Source of the DNA: Methylobacter sp.
GTDB taxonomy: Bacteria > Pseudomonadota > Gammaproteobacteria > Methylococcales > Methylomonadaceae
Length of the DNA stretch: 64,000 nucleotides
Reading direction: 5' to 3'
Assembly: GCA_030679035.1 (NCBI GenBank)
Contig: JAUXTH010000050.1
Span: forward strand, 1-64,000
This document shows, one piece after another, positions 9,599 through 17,661 of this stretch. The notes beneath the pieces were generated by a model that saw only the letters and a list, made by a program, of their open reading frames with translations, made no database searches and was not told the origin of the DNA. Positions within the stretch are counted from its first letter, which is position 1. Every line of letters begins with the position of its first letter. The position numbers and the translations under genes were made by a program.

Positions 9599-9825
9599 AA
9601 ATCACAGAAGTCGAAGGAAGTTCTGGCGACTTCTGAAGTCGAGATTGCTGTGACGCTAAAACGCTACGACTTCTATTGACTCTGCATAAGCTATGAGAAC
9701 GCATGGGAAGTCAATAGTTGGGTGACAAAGGCATCCATTAGAAGTTGAGAGAACTTTTTTGAAGTCGTAACAAGTCTTAAAACAAAAGGCGAAATCTATA
9801 CTAAATAAAAACCAGGTCAACCTAG
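9599..9825. other. non-coding stretch with AGAAGTCG/CGACTTCT motifs
   Basis: No gene is supported. The octamer-like AGAAGTCG and its complement recur (near 9606, 9630, 9668), giving weak hairpins after the DUF4400 stop. One may act as a transcription end, but no T-run is present. Confidence 0.4.
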
Positions 9826-9945
9826 CAGTATGTACATGCTGATAAGGGTGCAAGACATAGTGCAACACGCGAGATGCTGGGCTGATTGTTGGCGAAAAAA
9901 AGTATGGTCGTGAGCATGGACTCAGATCGTGGCGTCTCTTTCTAA
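9826..9945 (+). repeat. direct repeat copy 1, left of higBA cassette
   Basis: About 120 bp nearly matching 10793-10908, including the shared strings ATGCTGATAAGG, GATGCTGGGCTG (AATGCTGGGCTG in copy 2), TTGTTGGCGAAAA, AGTATGGTCGTGA and CGTGGCGTCTCT. The antitoxin C-terminal codons (complement of 9922-9945) lie inside this copy, so the cassette and repeat are fused at sequence level. Confidence 0.85.
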
Positions 9946-10248
9946 GTCTGAGAAGTTACTGATCTTGATTGCCCCATCTGGGAAGCGTGCCACGACCTCC
10001 AACTCACCCCCCATCGCCTCAATGTGACTGCGCAGGGTGGAAATGTACATGTCGGCGCGCTTTTCGATCTTGGCAATTGAGGGCTGCTGGACGTGCAGCA
10101 CCTCTGCCAGCATCTTCTGCGACAGGCCGCGTGCTTTTCGTAACTCGTTGAGGGGCATCTCAGCAAGCCACGCCTGAGCCTTGGCTTCTGCCCTTGCACG
10201 AGACTCGGGCAACATTTGTGCGCGCAGTTCAGAATATTTATTAGCCAT
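9922..10248 (-). CDS. higA: HigA-like XRE antitoxin
   Basis: 108 residues with a helix-turn-helix (ELRKARGLSQKMLAEVLHVQQPSIAKIEKRADM), typical of XRE antitoxins. The gene follows the toxin gene and overlaps it by 8 nt, the toxin-first order of higBA systems. The protein should neutralise the toxin and repress the promoter through the palindrome at 10622-10641. The last codons (RDATI) are encoded inside a repeat whose second copy lies 967 bp away, suggesting the C-terminus was replaced or trimmed at integration. Confidence 0.85.
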   Translation of the reverse strand: MANKYSELRAQMLPESRARAEAKAQAWLAEMPLNELRKARGLSQKMLAEVLHVQQPSIAKIEKRADMYISTLRSHIEAMGGELEVVARFPDGAIKISNFSDLERDATI

Positions 10249-10606
10249 TGATCAGCCCTTCCTTTTGAAGTTGCATCAGGTGTTCATCGTAGAGTCGGTC
10301 GGCAATGGGAACGTGGATGTCGTACCAACGGTTGTCACCGGTCTTGTCGCCCCCGATCAGCAGAATTGCACTGCGCCGAGGATCGAACGCGTACAGCGTG
10401 CGCAGTGGCCTGCCATCGTGTTGGGTGCGAAGCTCTCGCATATGACCGTGTTTGGAACCGTTAATGCCGCTGCTGTGGGGGAAGCCCAAAGTCGGCCCTC
10501 GTTCTTCCAGCAAACGGACGGAGGCGTCCAACGAAACTTGTTTATCTTCAGACAAGCTGCTCCACCACTCCCCGAATTCATCAGTGTATTCTATATCCCA
10601 ACTCAT
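10241..10606 (-). CDS. higB: HigB-like toxin (phage Gp49-type RelE superfamily)
   Basis: 121 residues with the hallmark pattern of the Gp49/HigB group: WDIEYTDEFGEWW at the N-terminus, LGFPHSSGING, HMRELRTQHDGRPLRTLYAFDPRR and LLIGGDKTGDNRWYD. Members are usually ribosome-dependent or free mRNA interferases; this is family knowledge, not shown here. It is the first gene of a two-gene operon reading leftwards from the palindromic operator. Confidence 0.86.
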   Translation of the reverse strand: MSWDIEYTDEFGEWWSSLSEDKQVSLDASVRLLEERGPTLGFPHSSGINGSKHGHMRELRTQHDGRPLRTLYAFDPRRSAILLIGGDKTGDNRWYDIHVPIADRLYDEHLMQLQKEGLING

Positions 10607-10621
10607 ATTGTTAATATAGCC

Positions 10622-10641
10622 TTGACGGAATATTCCGTCAA
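10622..10641. promoter_or_regulatory. palindromic operator of higBA
   Basis: A perfect 20-bp palindrome whose half is TTGACGGAAT lies 15 nt upstream of the higB start. Position and symmetry fit autorepression by the HigA dimer. The TTGACG at its edge could double as a -35 element. Confidence 0.75.
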
Positions 10642-10792
10642 TGGAATAAACAAATTTCCTTAAAAGGGCGCTGATTTAGGACTGGTCGCTCTTGGCCGAT
10701 TGAGGGCTACTATTTGCCGTCGTACTCGGAAATCTGACTTCCACCACTCAATCTTTTGCAGAGCAATTTTAATTGCGCTACGATTACCTCGT

Positions 10793-10908
10793 AGTATGTG
10801 CATGCTGATAAGGATTTAAGACATAACGCAATTTGCGAAATGCTGGGCTGGTTGTTGGCGAAAAAAGTATGGTCGTGAACTTGGACTCAGACCGTGGCGT
10901 CTCTCTAA
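10793..10908 (+). repeat. direct repeat copy 2, right of higBA cassette
   Basis: Second copy of the sequence at 9826-9945. This copy continues on the right into a longer coding-like stretch, so it is probably the ancestral context, while copy 1 stops at the antitoxin end. Confidence 0.85.
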
Positions 10909-11014
10909 GAGCGAGACTCAAGCATCACTGGAACTAGAAACCAGCGATGCATTAGAAGTGGCTGAATCATTGAATATCGAGAATGCCAAATTCAAGGCGG
11001 ATAAAAATACTTGA
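10798..11014 (+). pseudogene. frameshifted gene remnant of unknown family
   Basis: From a GTG at 10798 one frame reads HADKDLRHNAICEMLGWLLAK. After an A6 run at 10861-10866 the reading continues in the next frame as KYGRELGLRPWRLSKSET, then ASLELETSDALEVAESL and a TGA at 11012-11014. The joined product looks protein-like, and the same frame break area (A7) occurs in repeat copy 1. The family is not recognised; it may be a gene interrupted or duplicated when the toxin-antitoxin cassette moved. Confidence 0.4.
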
Positions 11015-11210
11015 GGAAACTGACGAAACAAAACCTATGTTTTTTAATTCGGTTCGGTAGGCACGCTCAAATGTATGAAGAGCTTGCCTGGCGGGATAGG
11101 TTCTTAAACTATTACCATGCTGGAAAGTGAAATCCTCGGTTACTTTTAACTATCGCGCGTGGTTATGAGAGTGGTAAATTTTGTAACTAATTGAATTAAA
11201 TTAAAATTAA
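11015..11210. other. AT-rich non-coding stretch before tRNA fragment
   Basis: No gene, terminator or clear promoter is seen. The last 30 nt are strongly AT-rich (AATTGAATTAAATT), as is common next to element ends. Confidence 0.4.
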
Positions 11211-11259
11211 ACGGCCTGCAAAGCCATCTACGGCGGTTCGATTCCGCCCGCAGCCTCCA
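11211..11259 (+). tRNA. 3' half of tRNA-Cys (GCA), probable attachment-site scar
   Basis: The sequence begins in the anticodon arm (anticodon loop CTGCAAA with GCA), has the T arm GGCGG-TTCGATT-CCGCC and ends CGCAGCC-TCCA. No 5' half (D arm, 5' acceptor strand) precedes it; upstream is AT-rich. It is therefore a fragment, as left when an integrase recombines into the 3' end of a tRNA gene. The anticodon stem has one mismatch, suggesting drift. The intact tRNA-Cys should lie elsewhere. Confidence 0.8.
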
Positions 11260-11271
11260 AAAGAAGCGCAT

Positions 11272-11306
11272 AAACCTGCAAGTCATAAGGCTTAGCGGGT
11301 TTTTTA
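11272..11306 (+). terminator. intrinsic terminator after tRNA fragment
   Basis: Arms AAACCTGC (11272-11279) and GCGGGTTT (11295-11302), with one G-U pair, followed by a T-run to 11306. Confidence 0.65.
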
Positions 11307-11752
11307 TTGCCCAAAATATCCATGAGTAAATTTTCCGTTCGCTAATCTAGCGGCAGTATTATTCATTTAGTGATATTGTAAAATTCAGTTTTTAATGTTG
11401 AGGGCTAAGAAAACAGGTCATGGTGCGAGACGCGTGGTCGAAAGCATTGACAGGAAACTAAAGACGAGACGAAGCCGTTATCCGATGTGGAATAATAATT
11501 TTAAAGGCCTATTTCAAATAGGATGTTTTTTAAAATTACGAGAGCGAGTGAAAATCCATAGATACCAGAAACATGCTCGACGGGTGATAAGTGACGCTTG
11601 GTTGATGCAATTCCAACGACTGTTTCAGGGGCGGTGGAAAATTCGCATCTAATTTTTGCTGTATGATTTAAGGCAAGGATCAGCTAACCGATTCTACTTG
11701 CGCCACTGTCACCTGTTGTCGACGAACAGATCAAAACAAAAACAACTCAATA
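11307..11752. other. gap before hsdM; no supported gene
   Basis: A basic 85-codon open frame (11395-11652) exists but has no recognisable domain or ribosome binding site. The region probably contains the hsdM promoter; no clear operator is visible. Confidence 0.4.
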
Positions 11753-14224
11753 ATGGCCATCAAAAAATCCGAGCTTTACTCCACCCTCTGGTCCGGTTGC
11801 GATGAACTTCGCGGCGGCATGGATGCCAGCCAGTATAAGGATTATGTTCTCGTGCTGCTGTTCATTAAATACGTCAGCGATAAATACGCCGGTGTTCCTT
11901 ACGCTCCGATTACCATACCCGAAGGCGCCAGCTTCAAGGACATGGTTGCGCTCAAGGGCAAACCCGACATCGGCGACCAGATCAACAAAAAGATCGTAGC
12001 GCCGCTGGCCAATGCCAACAAGCTGTCGGACATGCCCGACTTCAATGATCCCAGTAAGCTGGGCAGCGGCCAGGAGATTGTTGAGCGCCTGACCAACCTG
12101 ATCGCCATCTTCGAAAACAAGGCGCTCGATTTCAGCAAGAACCGCGCGGAAGGCGATGACATACTTGGCGACGCTTATGAATACCTGATGCGCCATTTTG
12201 CCACCGAGAGCGGCAAGAGCAAGGGGCAGTTCTACACGCCCGCCGAAGTCAGCCGCATCATGGCGCAGATCATAGGCATCCGCGCTGACGACACCAGCAA
12301 TGCAACCACAGTTTACGACCCAACCTGCGGTTCCGGCTCATTGCTGTTGAAAGTGGGCGACGAGGCCCGTGCCAAGGTCACGCTCTATGGGCAAGAGAAG
12401 GATGCCGCCACTTCCGGCCTGGCGCGCATGAACATGATCCTGCACGACAACCCGACAGCTCTGATCAAGCAAGGCAACACGCTGGCAAATCCTCTATTCA
12501 CCGGCGATGACGGTCAGCTCAAAACTTTCGATTACGTGGTCGCCAATCCGCCGTTCAGCGATAAACGCTGGAGCACCGGCATCGACCCGCTTAACGATCC
12601 TCACCGGCGCTTCCAGGATTTCGGTACGCCGCCGGACAAGCAAGGCGATTACGCCTACCTGCTGCATATCGTTCGTTCGCTGAAAAGCACAGGGAAGGGC
12701 GCATGCATTTTGCCGCATGGTGTTCTGTTTCGCGGCAACGCCGAGGCCGACATCCGCAAGAACCTGATCCGAAAAGGCTATATCAAAGGCATCATTGGTC
12801 TGCCCGCCAACCTGTTCTACGGCACTGGCATCCCCGCCTGCATCATCGTTATCGACAAGGAAAATGCTCACACCCGAAAAGGCATCTTCATGATCGATGC
12901 GAGTAAAGGTTATGTCAAAGACGGTAACAAGAACCGCCTGCGCGACATGGACATCCACCGGATTGTCGATATTTTCAACAAGCGGCTGGAGATTGCCAAA
13001 TACTCGCGCATGGTCGGCGTCGAGGAGATCGACAAGAACGAATTCAACCTGAACATCCCGCGCTATATCGACAGCCAGCAAGCCGAAGACATTCAGGACA
13101 TTGAGGGACACTTGAAGGGCGGCATCCCCGTCGCTGACGTGAATGCCTTGCAGTCGTATTGGGATGTGTGTCCGCGACTGCGCAAGGCCTTGTTCAAGGT
13201 CAACCGCCTCGGCTACCTTGATCTGGCCGTTTCCAAACAAGTTATCAAGTCCGCGATCTACGAGCATCCGGAATTCGTCAGCTTCATCGACAGCATGAAC
13301 GCCCTGTTTGCCGACTGGCGGAAGCAGAGCATCAAAACGCTCAAGAGCCTGCAAACCGATTGCTACCCCAAGACCGTCATCGCCGAGCTAGCCGAAGACC
13401 TGCTGGCTCATTACACGGGCAAACCGCTGATTGAACAATACGATGTTTATCAGCACCTGATGGACTACTGGACCGCGACCATGCAGGACGACGGCTACCT
13501 GATCGCCGCCGATGGCTGGAAGGCCGAGACCTACCGGATCATTGAAGTCAAGAAAAACAAGGAAGGTAAAACCGTCAAGGAAACCGTCAAGGAAACCGAT
13601 AAAGGCTGGACTTGCGACCTCGTTCCCAAGCAGCTGATCGTCAACCGCTACTTTGCCGCCCGGCAGGCGGCCATCCGCGAGCAGGAGGCCGCGCTGGAAA
13701 GTGTGACTGCCCAGATGGTTGAGTTGGAAGAGGAGCACGGAGGCGAGGAAGGCGCATTCTCGGAACTGGACAAGGTCAACAAGGCTAATGTTACCGCCCG
13801 GCTGAAAGAAATCACCGGGAACGCCAAGCCCCGGCTTGGCGATAAAAAAGAAGCCGAGCTGGGGCTCGGCGCTCCTGAGGAGGTTGTTCTTTGCGCATGG
13901 CTGCGTTTGGCAAATGAGGAGGCCGAGTTCAAGAAAGCCCTGAAAGAAGCCGAGGCCGCCCTCGACGCGCTGGCCTATGCTAAATACCCCACGCTTACCG
14001 AGGCCGAGATCAAAGTGCTGGTGGTCGAAGACAAATGGTTGTCCGCCATCGCCGCCGCCATCCACGGCGAGATGGACCGCATTAGCCAGACTCTTACGCA
14101 ACGGGTGAAGGAACTAGCCGAACGCTACGAAACTCCGTTACCGATGCTGACCGATAAAGTGGCAAGCCTGAGCGCCAAAGTGGATGCGCATTTGCAAAAA
14201 ATGGGCTTCGTTGTCCATGGATAA
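11753..14224 (+). CDS. hsdM: type I restriction-modification methyltransferase subunit
   Basis: 823 residues. HsdM N-terminal helical domain (MAIKKSELYSTLWSGCDELRG), SAM-binding motif I in DPTCGSGSLLLKV near residue 190 and catalytic NPPF (VVANPPFSDKRW) near residue 263. These make N6-methyladenine. A long C-terminal helical extension ends in ALDALAYAKYPTLTEAEIK, normal for the longer HsdM class. Around residues 688-707 the protein reads GNAKPRLG-KKEAELGLGAP, which is a REP hairpin pair translated in frame (13817-13875). It forms the modification enzyme with hsdS; its stop overlaps the hsdS start. Confidence 0.95.
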   Translation: MAIKKSELYSTLWSGCDELRGGMDASQYKDYVLVLLFIKYVSDKYAGVPYAPITIPEGASFKDMVALKGKPDIGDQINKKIVAPLANANKLSDMPDFNDPSKLGSGQEIVERLTNLIAIFENKALDFSKNRAEGDDILGDAYEYLMRHFATESGKSKGQFYTPAEVSRIMAQIIGIRADDTSNATTVYDPTCGSGSLLLKVGDEARAKVTLYGQEKDAATSGLARMNMILHDNPTALIKQGNTLANPLFTGDDGQLKTFDYVVANPPFSDKRWSTGIDPLNDPHRRFQDFGTPPDKQGDYAYLLHIVRSLKSTGKGACILPHGVLFRGNAEADIRKNLIRKGYIKGIIGLPANLFYGTGIPACIIVIDKENAHTRKGIFMIDASKGYVKDGNKNRLRDMDIHRIVDIFNKRLEIAKYSRMVGVEEIDKNEFNLNIPRYIDSQQAEDIQDIEGHLKGGIPVADVNALQSYWDVCPRLRKALFKVNRLGYLDLAVSKQVIKSAIYEHPEFVSFIDSMNALFADWRKQSIKTLKSLQTDCYPKTVIAELAEDLLAHYTGKPLIEQYDVYQHLMDYWTATMQDDGYLIAADGWKAETYRIIEVKKNKEGKTVKETVKETDKGWTCDLVPKQLIVNRYFAARQAAIREQEAALESVTAQMVELEEEHGGEEGAFSELDKVNKANVTARLKEITGNAKPRLGDKKEAELGLGAPEEVVLCAWLRLANEEAEFKKALKEAEAALDALAYAKYPTLTEAEIKVLVVEDKWLSAIAAAIHGEMDRISQTLTQRVKELAERYETPLPMLTDKVASLSAKVDAHLQKMGFVVHG
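13817..13875 (+). repeat. REP hairpin pair inside hsdM
   Basis: The first hairpin is the palindrome GCCAAGCCCCGGCTTGGC (13823-13840) and the second is GCCGAGCTGGGGCTCGGC (13853-13870), bordered by GGGAACG and CGCTCC. The same arrangement occurs at the start of the neighbouring RAYT gene. The insertion keeps the hsdM frame open. Confidence 0.9.
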
Positions 14225-15563
14225 TGGGCCATTGAAGATGGACAAGAAATCTTTGTCCGTGCAGGAGGCTTGTGCGCATTATCAGTTATCCGCTGGCAAC
14301 GCTCCGTTATTACCGTCGGGGTACAAGCAGACTGAGGTTGGGGTGATTCCGGAGGATTGGGGGGTCTCTACCGTCGGTGAGGAGTTCTCAATCAAGCTCG
14401 GAAAGATGCTCGACTTTGAGAAGAACGCAGGTGTGCCAAAACCTTATTTGGGCAACCGCGCTGTTCAATGGGGTCGGATTGATCTCAGTGACATTGGTGT
14501 AATCAAGCTGACAACCTCTGATCTCCAGCGTTTTCGGTTACGGGCAGGCGATCTGCTTGTTTGCGAAGGTGGAGAGATTGGACGTGCTGCCATTTGGAAC
14601 CAGCCCATAGAAGAGTGTTACTACCAGAAGGCGTTGCATCGATTGCGTCCATTGCGCGGCTACAATGTTCAACTGATGAAAAACGTACTGCAACGATTTG
14701 CAGTATCAGGATTTCTCCTTAACTTCGTAACACAAACGAGCATTGCCCATCTTCCAAAAGACAAGTTCGAAAAAGTCCCAATTCCTCTGCCGCCCACCAA
14801 AGCCGAACAAGAAGCCATCGCCGAGGCGTTGAGCGATGCGGATGCTCTCATCGAATCACTGGAACAACTTGTCGTTAAAAAACGCCAGATCAAACAAGGT
14901 GCCATGCAGGAATTGCTGACCGGCAAAAAGCGTCTGCCGGGGTTTAGCGGGGAATGGGAAGTGAAAGCCTTAAGTGAAGTTTGCTGGTTTCAAGAAGGTC
15001 CAGGGGTTAGGAATACCCAGTTCACTGCTTCCGGTATAAAGCTCTTGAATGGAACGAATATTTTTCGTGGTGTGCTTAACCTTGAAAATACTAACAGGTT
15101 CATTTCTGAAAAGGAGGCGCGAGGTGCTTACGCCCACTTCATGGCTGATGCAGGAGACATCGTTATCGCATCCTCTGGAATTACAATTGAGCGATTTCAC
15201 GAGAAGGTCGCTTTTGTCAAAGAGCACGATTTGCCGTTTTGCATGAATACCAGCACGATAAGGTTCAAGCCTTACTATGGTTTTTTAGCCCCAGCTTTTC
15301 TCTATCAGTTTCTGACAAGTGATAGTTTTAAGCGAATGATAGGCGGACAGGCAACAGGTTCGGCACAATTGAATTTCGGACCATCTCATATTATAAAGAT
15401 TAGTTTTTCGTTGCCGTCGATTCCTGAACAAACCGCCATCGCCGCCATCCTCTCCGACATGGACGCCGAAATCGCCGCGCTGGAAGAAAAACTCGCCAAA
15501 ACCCGCGCCATTAAACAGGGTATGATGCACAATCTGCTGACCGGAAGGATACGCCTGCTATGA
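14217..15563 (+). CDS. hsdS: type I restriction-modification specificity subunit
   Basis: About 448 residues with two target recognition domains (VIPEDWGVSTVGEEF onward, and GEWEVKALSEVCWF onward). Each is followed by a conserved helical repeat: LSDADALIESLEQLV-IKQGAMQELLTG and LSDMDAEIAALEEKLA-IKQGMMHNLLTG. These helices set the spacing between the two half-sites. The start at 14217 (MDNGPLKMDKKS) overlaps the hsdM stop by 8 nt; an in-frame ATG at 14184 is possible. The stop overlaps the RAYT start. Confidence 0.94.
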   Translation: MDNGPLKMDKKSLSVQEACAHYQLSAGNAPLLPSGYKQTEVGVIPEDWGVSTVGEEFSIKLGKMLDFEKNAGVPKPYLGNRAVQWGRIDLSDIGVIKLTTSDLQRFRLRAGDLLVCEGGEIGRAAIWNQPIEECYYQKALHRLRPLRGYNVQLMKNVLQRFAVSGFLLNFVTQTSIAHLPKDKFEKVPIPLPPTKAEQEAIAEALSDADALIESLEQLVVKKRQIKQGAMQELLTGKKRLPGFSGEWEVKALSEVCWFQEGPGVRNTQFTASGIKLLNGTNIFRGVLNLENTNRFISEKEARGAYAHFMADAGDIVIASSGITIERFHEKVAFVKEHDLPFCMNTSTIRFKPYYGFLAPAFLYQFLTSDSFKRMIGGQATGSAQLNFGPSHIIKISFSLPSIPEQTAIAAILSDMDAEIAALEEKLAKTRAIKQGMMHNLLTGRIRLL

Positions 15564-16264
15564 TGGCTGCTGGGAACGCCAAGCCCCAGCTTGGCGCGGT
15601 GAACAAGCAGACGGCTGAAAGTGAAGAAGCCGAGCTGGGGCTCGGCGCTCCCGTAAGGGTTCCCGCAGCCAAGGGTTGGTATAGCCGGGGTTATTTGCCG
15701 CATTTTGATGCGCCGGGCACTTTGCAATTCATCACCTTTCGGCTTGCCGATTCCCTGCCGCAAACAGTGCTGAAGCAATTGGAGCAGGAGCTTATGCAAT
15801 TGCCGATTTCGACGCGTGAGCGTGAACGGCGCAAGAAAATAGAGCAATGGCTGGATGCGGGTTTGGGCTGCTGCGCTTTGCGTCATCCGCGCATGGCGGA
15901 GTTGATGCAGCAAACTTTGCAGAAATTTGATGGCGAGCGTTATCGTTTGATCGCTTGGTGCATTATGCCCAACCATGTTCATGTATTGATTGAGCCTGCG
16001 ATTAGTTTGCCGAAGATTTTGCAGTCGTGGAAATCGTTTACCGGGAGTTGGGCTATTTCACATAATGCCGAGCTGGGGCTCGGCGTTCCCAGGATTGTCG
16101 GCGCAATTAAAAATCAGTTTTGGATGCGCGAGTATTGGGATCGCTATATTCGCGATGAAGATCACTTCCTCAGGACGATCAATTATATTCACAATAACCC
16201 GGTAAAAGCCGGGCTTTGCGAGGAAGTGCGTGATTGGCCTTGGTCGAGTGCATATGCCGGGTAG
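15560..16264 (+). CDS. REP-associated tyrosine transposase (RAYT, Y1_Tnp)
   Basis: HUH endonuclease of the TnpA_REP group: core from WYSRGYLPHFD, HUH motif in MPNHVHVLIE, and a catalytic-Tyr region in EYWDRYIRDEDHF followed by INYIHNNPVKAGL. The first ~35 residues (MMAAGNAKPQLG to AELGLGAPV) are the translation of a REP pair, and a third REP half (AELGLGVP) is embedded before the catalytic Tyr. RAYTs are thought to disperse REP sequences. The gene overlaps the hsdS stop by 4 nt, so it is inserted into, and probably expressed with, the restriction operon. Confidence 0.92.
   Translation: MMAAGNAKPQLGAVNKQTAESEEAELGLGAPVRVPAAKGWYSRGYLPHFDAPGTLQFITFRLADSLPQTVLKQLEQELMQLPISTRERERRKKIEQWLDAGLGCCALRHPRMAELMQQTLQKFDGERYRLIAWCIMPNHVHVLIEPAISLPKILQSWKSFTGSWAISHNAELGLGVPRIVGAIKNQFWMREYWDRYIRDEDHFLRTINYIHNNPVKAGLCEEVRDWPWSSAYAG
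15572..15652 (+). repeat. REP hairpin pair at the RAYT start
   Basis: GCCAAGCCCCAGCTTGGC (15578-15595) and GCCGAGCTGGGGCTCGGC (15629-15646), bordered by GGGAACG and GCTCCC. The spacer is longer than in the hsdM copy (33 versus 12 nt). Confidence 0.9.
16067..16090 (+). repeat. single REP hairpin inside RAYT gene
   Basis: GCCGAGCTGGGGCTCGGC followed by GTTCCC, identical in its hairpin to the right-hand REPs at 13853 and 15629. Confidence 0.88.
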
Positions 16265-16455
16265 CGGTAGGAAAAGGTGGACGTCCGCCGCTTTTTGCAA
16301 TCATTGCAGTAGACTTGTCGAAGTAGGTCATTCGACATATTCTTCGGTATATTTCAAGATAATATCTCATGCATAGTTAGATAATTCATTGAATAAATTG
16401 GAATAATAATGGTAAATTAAAGATATAAAAAATACCACTACAGAAAAATATCGCC
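16265..16455. other. intergenic region before fic
   Basis: AT-rich, with no gene seen. This is the only sizeable gap within the restriction locus, so fic and hsdR may have their own promoter here. Confidence 0.4.
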
Positions 16456-17622
16456 ATGCCTACATTTAATCACCATGATTTGTCTTTGCTCAATCCCGCG
16501 TTTGATTCTCCGTTGGTCGATGTTTTGACGGAGCTGGAACACTTGCGCCGCTTGCAGCTGGGCGGTACAACCCCGCCGCAGGTCTTTTTTCAGCTCAAAC
16601 ATATCTTCCACATGCTGGAAAGTTTGGGTTCAGCCCGTATAGAAGGTAACCACACGACCTTGGCCGATTATGTGGAAAGCAAGCTGGAAGGCACCCGGCA
16701 AGCGCCTTCCGATCAATTGCGGGAAATGGAAAATATTGAAGCCGCTATGGCCTATATCGAGGACAGTATCCAATCCGGCGCTAGCCTGACAGAGCATTTT
16801 ATCTGTGAGTTGCATGCCATTGCGGTAAAAGACCTGGAGCGGGAGGGAGATGCCACGCCGGGCGCTTACCGGCTGAAGCCGGTGCAAATTGCTCAGTCCG
16901 AGCATTTGCCGCCGAATATTGTTCAAGTGCCGGAGTATATACAGGAGCTGGTCGGTTTTATCAATCAGGATGATCCGCCCAAATATGATTTGATCAAGGT
17001 GGCTCTGGCGCATCACCGTTTTGGCTGGATACACCCGTTTGGTAACGGCAATGGCCGGGTGGTGCGGTTGCTAACCTATGCTCTGCTGATTAAGTATGGC
17101 TTTAACGTTAAAACGGGTGGCAGGGTGCTGAATCCGACGGCGGTGTTTTGCAATGATCGGGAGCGCTATTACACTATGCTGGCCTGTGCCGACAAGGGCT
17201 CGCGTGAAGGACTGGAGGAATGGTGTGTTTACGTCTTGCAAGGGATTTTGGACGAATTGCGTAAAGTCGACCGGTTGACTGATTTTAATTTTTTGAGTGC
17301 GAGAATTCTTGCGCCTGCGCTGACTTATGCCAGGGAAAGAGAGCTGATTACGGCAATGGAAGAAAAAATACTGCATATAGCCGCCAATAACGGCGTGGCA
17401 AAGGCGGCTGATTTAGTGGCTGCCATGCCCGGTATGACCGCAGCCCAGCGAACCTATCAAATCAAGAAGCTAGTCGAGCGAAACATGTTGCAGCCGATCA
17501 AGGAAGGAGCAAGACAATATACTATCGGCTTTAGCAACAGCTATTTGATGCGCGGCGTAGTTCGCGCTCTATCAGATGAAGGATTTGTTCCTACGGCGCT
17601 CAATAATATTGATAGTCAATAG
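16456..17622 (+). CDS. Fic-domain protein (probable AMP transferase) with wHTH
   Basis: 388 residues. The Fic catalytic motif HPFGNGNGR starts at about His193. An N-terminal inhibitory helix SARIEGN (residues 59-65) supplies the Glu of class II Fic proteins, which block ATP until relieved. A C-terminal segment ([25 protein letters not shown]) looks like a winged helix. Fic proteins usually transfer AMP to a hydroxyl of a target protein. Its place between hsdS/RAYT and hsdR, seen in other type I loci, suggests a regulatory or defence role. The target is unknown. Confidence 0.9.
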   Translation: MPTFNHHDLSLLNPAFDSPLVDVLTELEHLRRLQLGGTTPPQVFFQLKHIFHMLESLGSARIEGNHTTLADYVESKLEGTRQAPSDQLREMENIEAAMAYIEDSIQSGASLTEHFICELHAIAVKDLEREGDATPGAYRLKPVQIAQSEHLPPNIVQVPEYIQELVGFINQDDPPKYDLIKVALAHHRFGWIHPFGNGNGRVVRLLTYALLIKYGFNVKTGGRVLNPTAVFCNDRERYYTMLACADKGSREGLEEWCVYVLQGILDELRKVDRLTDFNFLSARILAPALTYARERELITAMEEKILHIAANNGVAKAADLVAAMPGMTAAQRTYQIKKLVERNMLQPIKEGARQYTIGFSNSYLMRGVVRALSDEGFVPTALNNIDSQ

Positions 17623-17661
17623 TAAATTGATGCTTAAGCCAAACAATAATGGAAATGCAAA

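Noticed and set aside
10181-10663. 160-codon plus-strand frame over higBA
   Set aside because: Opposite strand of two well-supported toxin-antitoxin genes with their operator.
11395-11652. 85-codon basic frame upstream of hsdM
   Set aside because: Very Arg/Lys-rich, no ribosome site and no recognisable pattern.
12494-14101. Long antisense frames across hsdM
   Set aside because: Shadows of the GC-rich hsdM coding strand.
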